The notes under the pieces were generated by a model, which saw nothing but the letters and a program-made list of their open reading frames with translations, made no database searches and had not been told where the DNA came from. Shown here one piece after another: positions 61,748 through 64,000 of a DNA stretch of 64,000 nucleotides. Position numbers and translations under genes: made by a program. Origin of the DNA: Bacillota bacterium (GTDB taxonomy: Bacteria; Bacillota; Clostridia; Clostridiales; Clostridiaceae); the NCBI GenBank assembly GCA_023445445.1, contig JAEXLD010000036.1:1-64000 (forward strand), given 5' to 3'. Position 1 is the first letter of the stretch; each line of letters begins with the position of its first letter.

Positions 61748-63223
61748 TTACTTACTTCTTCTCTTAGCTAGTTCATATAGTGTATGCACTGGAGCACCTG
61801 TTCCACCCTTAACTCCTAAGCTACTATTACTTGAAGTCCATGCTGTTCCAGCTATATCTAAATGTAACCATGGCTTATCTTGAACAAATGCTTCTATGAA
61901 TAATCCAGCAGTTATTGTTCCTGCAAATCTTCCACCACTGTTCTTTAAGTCTGCTATATGAGATTCAATTAATTTCTTATAATCATCAAAAGCAGGTAAT
62001 TGCCACATCTTATCTCCAGTATATTCTGAAGCTGATTTTAATTCATTATAGAATTCATCATTATTAGTTACTACTGCTGTAGTAGTTTCTCCTAATGCAA
62101 CTAAAGCTGCTCCTGTTAATGTTGCTAAATCTATAACTTCATTAACATTTTCCTTTGTAATTATATAATGAATAGCATCTACTAAAGTTAATCTTCCTTC
62201 AGCATCTGTATTATCTACTTCTATTGTCTTACCAGCCATTGAGCCTATTACTTCACCGGGCTTGTATGCATCACCAGAAACTAAATTTTCACAAGATGCT
62301 ACAACTGCTACTACATTAAGCTTTAATCCTCTTTTTGCAATTATAGACATTGCTCCTATAACTGAAGCTGCACCACCCATATCTGATTTCATATCCTTCA
62401 TACTATTGCTTGGTTTAAGTGAATATCCACCTGAATCATAAGTTAATCCCTTACCTACAAGTCCAAGAACTGTTTCCTTATTATCCTTATCTCCAAAGTA
62501 TCTCATAACTATAAGTTTAGGCTCCTTAGAAGAACCCTTGGCTACATTATAGAATGCTTCCATCTTTAAAGCTTTTATTTCTTCAACTCCATGAACTTCT
62601 ACTTCAAATCCACTTTCTTTACCAACATTAACCGCTGCTTCTGCTAAAGTTTCTGGATAAATTACATTTGATGGTTCATTAACTAAGTTTCTTGCAATTA
62701 TTATGCCCTTAGCTATTTCAACACCTTCATTTATAGCATCTTCTATTTCCTTTGTAGCTTCTTTTATTCCACATCTAGAAATTGAAACATTCAATTCCTT
62801 CTCTTCCTTAGCATCAGTTTTATATTTGTTAAATGTATAATTAGCTAATTCAGCTGAAGTTGCCATAGCCTTTATTAATTCTTCAAGCTTTATATTTTCA
62901 GTATGAGGAACTCTTAAGAATATATTTGTAAGTCCTAATTTCTTTATCTTCTTTATTCCCTTTCCTGTTGCTTCTCTAACCTTATCTAAGTTTAAATCTT
63001 CTTCCTTTCCTAAACCAACTAATACTACTGTTTGAATAGTATCATTACCTGGCTTTGTGAAAGTATACATTTCTCCATTTTTTCCATTGAATAATTCTTT
63101 TGCTTCTGCAAATTTTATATTTTTATTTAACTCTTCATTTGATACTTGTAATTTACCTTCTAATAAGTAGATAACTAAAGCATCTGCTGTTGAACAAGTT
63201 AAACTTCTATAGTTTATACTCAT
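61748..63223 (-). CDS. pepA: Leucyl aminopeptidase (M17)
   Basis: The product has 491 residues: an N-terminal macro-like domain, then the M17 catalytic domain with VGKGLTYDSGGYSLKPS (metal Lys and Asp), MKSDMGGAASVIGAM, and the signature EVDNTDAEGRLTLVDAI. It is a cytosolic hexameric enzyme with two metals that removes N-terminal Leu and other residues. The ATG is preceded by GAGGTGA. A terminator lies downstream. Confidence 0.95.
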   Translation of the reverse strand: MSINYRSLTCSTADALVIYLLEGKLQVSNEELNKNIKFAEAKELFNGKNGEMYTFTKPGNDTIQTVVLVGLGKEEDLNLDKVREATGKGIKKIKKLGLTNIFLRVPHTENIKLEELIKAMATSAELANYTFNKYKTDAKEEKELNVSISRCGIKEATKEIEDAINEGVEIAKGIIIARNLVNEPSNVIYPETLAEAAVNVGKESGFEVEVHGVEEIKALKMEAFYNVAKGSSKEPKLIVMRYFGDKDNKETVLGLVGKGLTYDSGGYSLKPSNSMKDMKSDMGGAASVIGAMSIIAKRGLKLNVVAVVASCENLVSGDAYKPGEVIGSMAGKTIEVDNTDAEGRLTLVDAIHYIITKENVNEVIDLATLTGAALVALGETTTAVVTNNDEFYNELKSASEYTGDKMWQLPAFDDYKKLIESHIADLKNSGGRFAGTITAGLFIEAFVQDKPWLHLDIAGTAWTSSNSSLGVKGGTGAPVHTLYELAKRRSK

Positions 63224-63345
63224 TTAATCACCTCGTTTTAACTTCCTTTTACTCATAATACCACTATTAGTAAGTCTATTCAATGGATAACAATTATTAT
63301 TTACTATATTTTTTGAAAATTTATTATATTTTATGTATAAAAATT

Positions 63346-63375
63346 TTTACATTGTTAATAATAGTAATGTAGATA
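63346..63375 (+). promoter_or_regulatory. Candidate promoter of a small RNA
   Basis: TTTACA (63346-63351) and TAGATA (63370-63375), separated by 18 nt, lie 7 nt before a short two-hairpin stretch that ends in a terminator. There is no plus-strand gene upstream. Confidence 0.45.
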
Positions 63376-63381
63376 CAAAAA

Positions 63382-63438
63382 ACCTGTTTATACAGGTCCC
63401 ATCCCCCATTTATTTATAAAGCGCTTCGGCGCTTTTTT
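63382..63438 (+). ncRNA. Candidate small RNA with C-rich linker and terminator hairpin
   Basis: ACCTGT and ACAGGT form a first hairpin (63382-63397). CCCATCCCCC follows as a single-stranded run. A tight hairpin, AAAGCGC-TTCG-GCGCTTT, then leads into a T-run (63418-63438). The terminator serves no known plus-strand gene, and the next gene has its own promoter-like sequence further on. C-rich unpaired runs are common in Gram-positive small RNAs that pair with ribosome sites. Confidence 0.45.
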
Positions 63439-63519
63439 ATTTTTCTATTTTATGTCAACTTATTGATTTAGTGATATAATTTTAAATATAAATTATAAAA
63501 GTTAGAAAGGGTTAAACAT

Positions 63520-64000
63520 ATGAAATTAATAAGAAATTTAAAAGCAACTATAGTTTTTTCATTACTTATAGTATTTATGCTAATCTCTAATGGATGTTCT
63601 GGGGTTAGTAAAGCTGAGAAGGCTTTTAATACTTTTACTGAAAAATGGTCTGAATCTGACTATTCATCTATGTACCAAATGTTAACTAATGAATCTAAGG
63701 AGTATATATCAGAAGAGGACTTTGTTTCAAGATATGAAAATATATTTACTGCAATTAATGCAAATAATTTATCCTTTGAAACTAATGGGGAAGCTTTAAA
63801 GGAAGATGGAGTTATAACAATCCCCTTTAAATTAGATATGAACTCTATAACTGGTGACTTATCCCTTGAGGATTATAAATTATCTCTTATTAAAGAAGAT
63901 AAAGAATATAAAGTAAAATGGGATGAAAGCTTAATTTTTCCTAATATGATAAAGGATGATAAGATTAGAGTTTTAACAACCCAAGCTAAAAGAGGCAATA
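63520..64000 (+). CDS. Penicillin-binding protein, N-terminal part (MecA-like NTF2 domain); runs off the window end
   Basis: The frame opens at 63520 (ATG with GAAAGG upstream) and is open to the window end, 160 codons. It starts with a hydrophobic segment and a possible lipobox (ISNGC). An NTF2-like domain follows (KAFNTFTEKWSESDYSSMYQMLT; YKVKWDESLIFPNM) and the start of the next domain (DDKIRVLTTQAKRGN). This order is seen in MecA/PBP2a-type class B penicillin-binding proteins, but the transpeptidase motifs lie outside the window. Confidence 0.8.
   Translation, partial: MKLIRNLKATIVFSLLIVFMLISNGCSGVSKAEKAFNTFTEKWSESDYSSMYQMLTNESKEYISEEDFVSRYENIFTAINANNLSFETNGEALKEDGVITIPFKLDMNSITGDLSLEDYKLSLIKEDKEYKVKWDESLIFPNMIKDDKIRVLTTQAKRGN

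Noticed and set aside
63418..63438. Hairpin as terminator of pepA
   Set aside because: pepA runs on the minus strand and ends at 61748 with its own terminator at 61679-61702; this hairpin lies upstream of pepA on the other strand.

Overview
The window looks like a chromosomal segment of an endospore-forming, anaerobic, low-GC Firmicute, most likely Clostridium sensu stricto. The DNA is very AT-rich, Shine-Dalgarno sites are strong (AGGAGG, GGTGA), and sporulation genes (spoIIE, yabP, yabQ, spoVT, spoVG, a SpoVB-like flippase), radical-SAM sulfatase maturation, a [NiFe] hydrogenase and mannose-type PTS genes are present. I cannot fix the species from sequence alone.

Region 1 (1-20.3 kb, almost all minus strand) is a conserved housekeeping and sporulation block. 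Read in the direction of transcription it is purR, spoVG, glmU, prs, a two-component system with an HtrA-like protein, pth, mfd, prsA, spoVT, a SpoVB/YabM-like flippase, yabN/mazG, hup, rqcP/yabO, yabP, yabQ, divIC, yabR, four tRNA genes (Leu, fMet, Met, Leu), spoIIE. This is the Bacillus subtilis purR-to-spoIIE order with a few insertions and losses.

Region 2 (20.5-28.5 kb) holds murC, a purine nucleoside phosphorylase, an M24 aminopeptidase, a phosphodiesterase, a serine beta-lactamase-family protein, a 52-residue small gene and T-box-controlled asnS. Two copies of a small intergenic hairpin whose closing base pair covaries lie after the purine phosphorylase and the phosphodiesterase.

Region 3 (28.5-32.9 kb) encodes a small secreted protein of unknown function, three ABC-2-like membrane proteins, an ABC ATPase and a Dabb-domain protein. 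It lies between the intact 3' end of asnS and a decayed second copy of that 3' end, so it looks like inserted DNA.

Region 4 (32.9-40.3 kb) is a [NiFe] hydrogenase operon: small subunit, large subunit, HypF fused to a maturation endopeptidase, HypC, HypD, HypE. HypA and HypB are missing here, and the small subunit has Asn in place of one expected proximal-cluster Cys.

Region 5 (40.3-47.7 kb) has an XRE/membrane-protein operon, a CLC-type antiporter behind a fluoride riboswitch, a small membrane protein, and the xylose genes xylAB with divergent xylR.

Region 6 (47.7-59.2 kb) is the most distinctive system. A mannose-type PTS (IIA, IIB, IIC, IID), a sulfatase with no signal peptide, LacA, LacB, a class II tagatose-bisphosphate aldolase and a LacC-like kinase run from a sigma-54 promoter. 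Divergently, an anaerobic sulfatase-maturating enzyme and a LevR-type sigma-54 activator are encoded together. I infer uptake and phosphorylation of a sulfated galactose-like sugar, desulfation inside the cell, and breakdown by the tagatose-6-phosphate route.

Region 7 (59.2-64 kb) has FetAB-like export genes, a PadR regulator, arsenate reductase, leucyl aminopeptidase, a candidate small RNA with a C-rich linker, and the start of a penicillin-binding protein.
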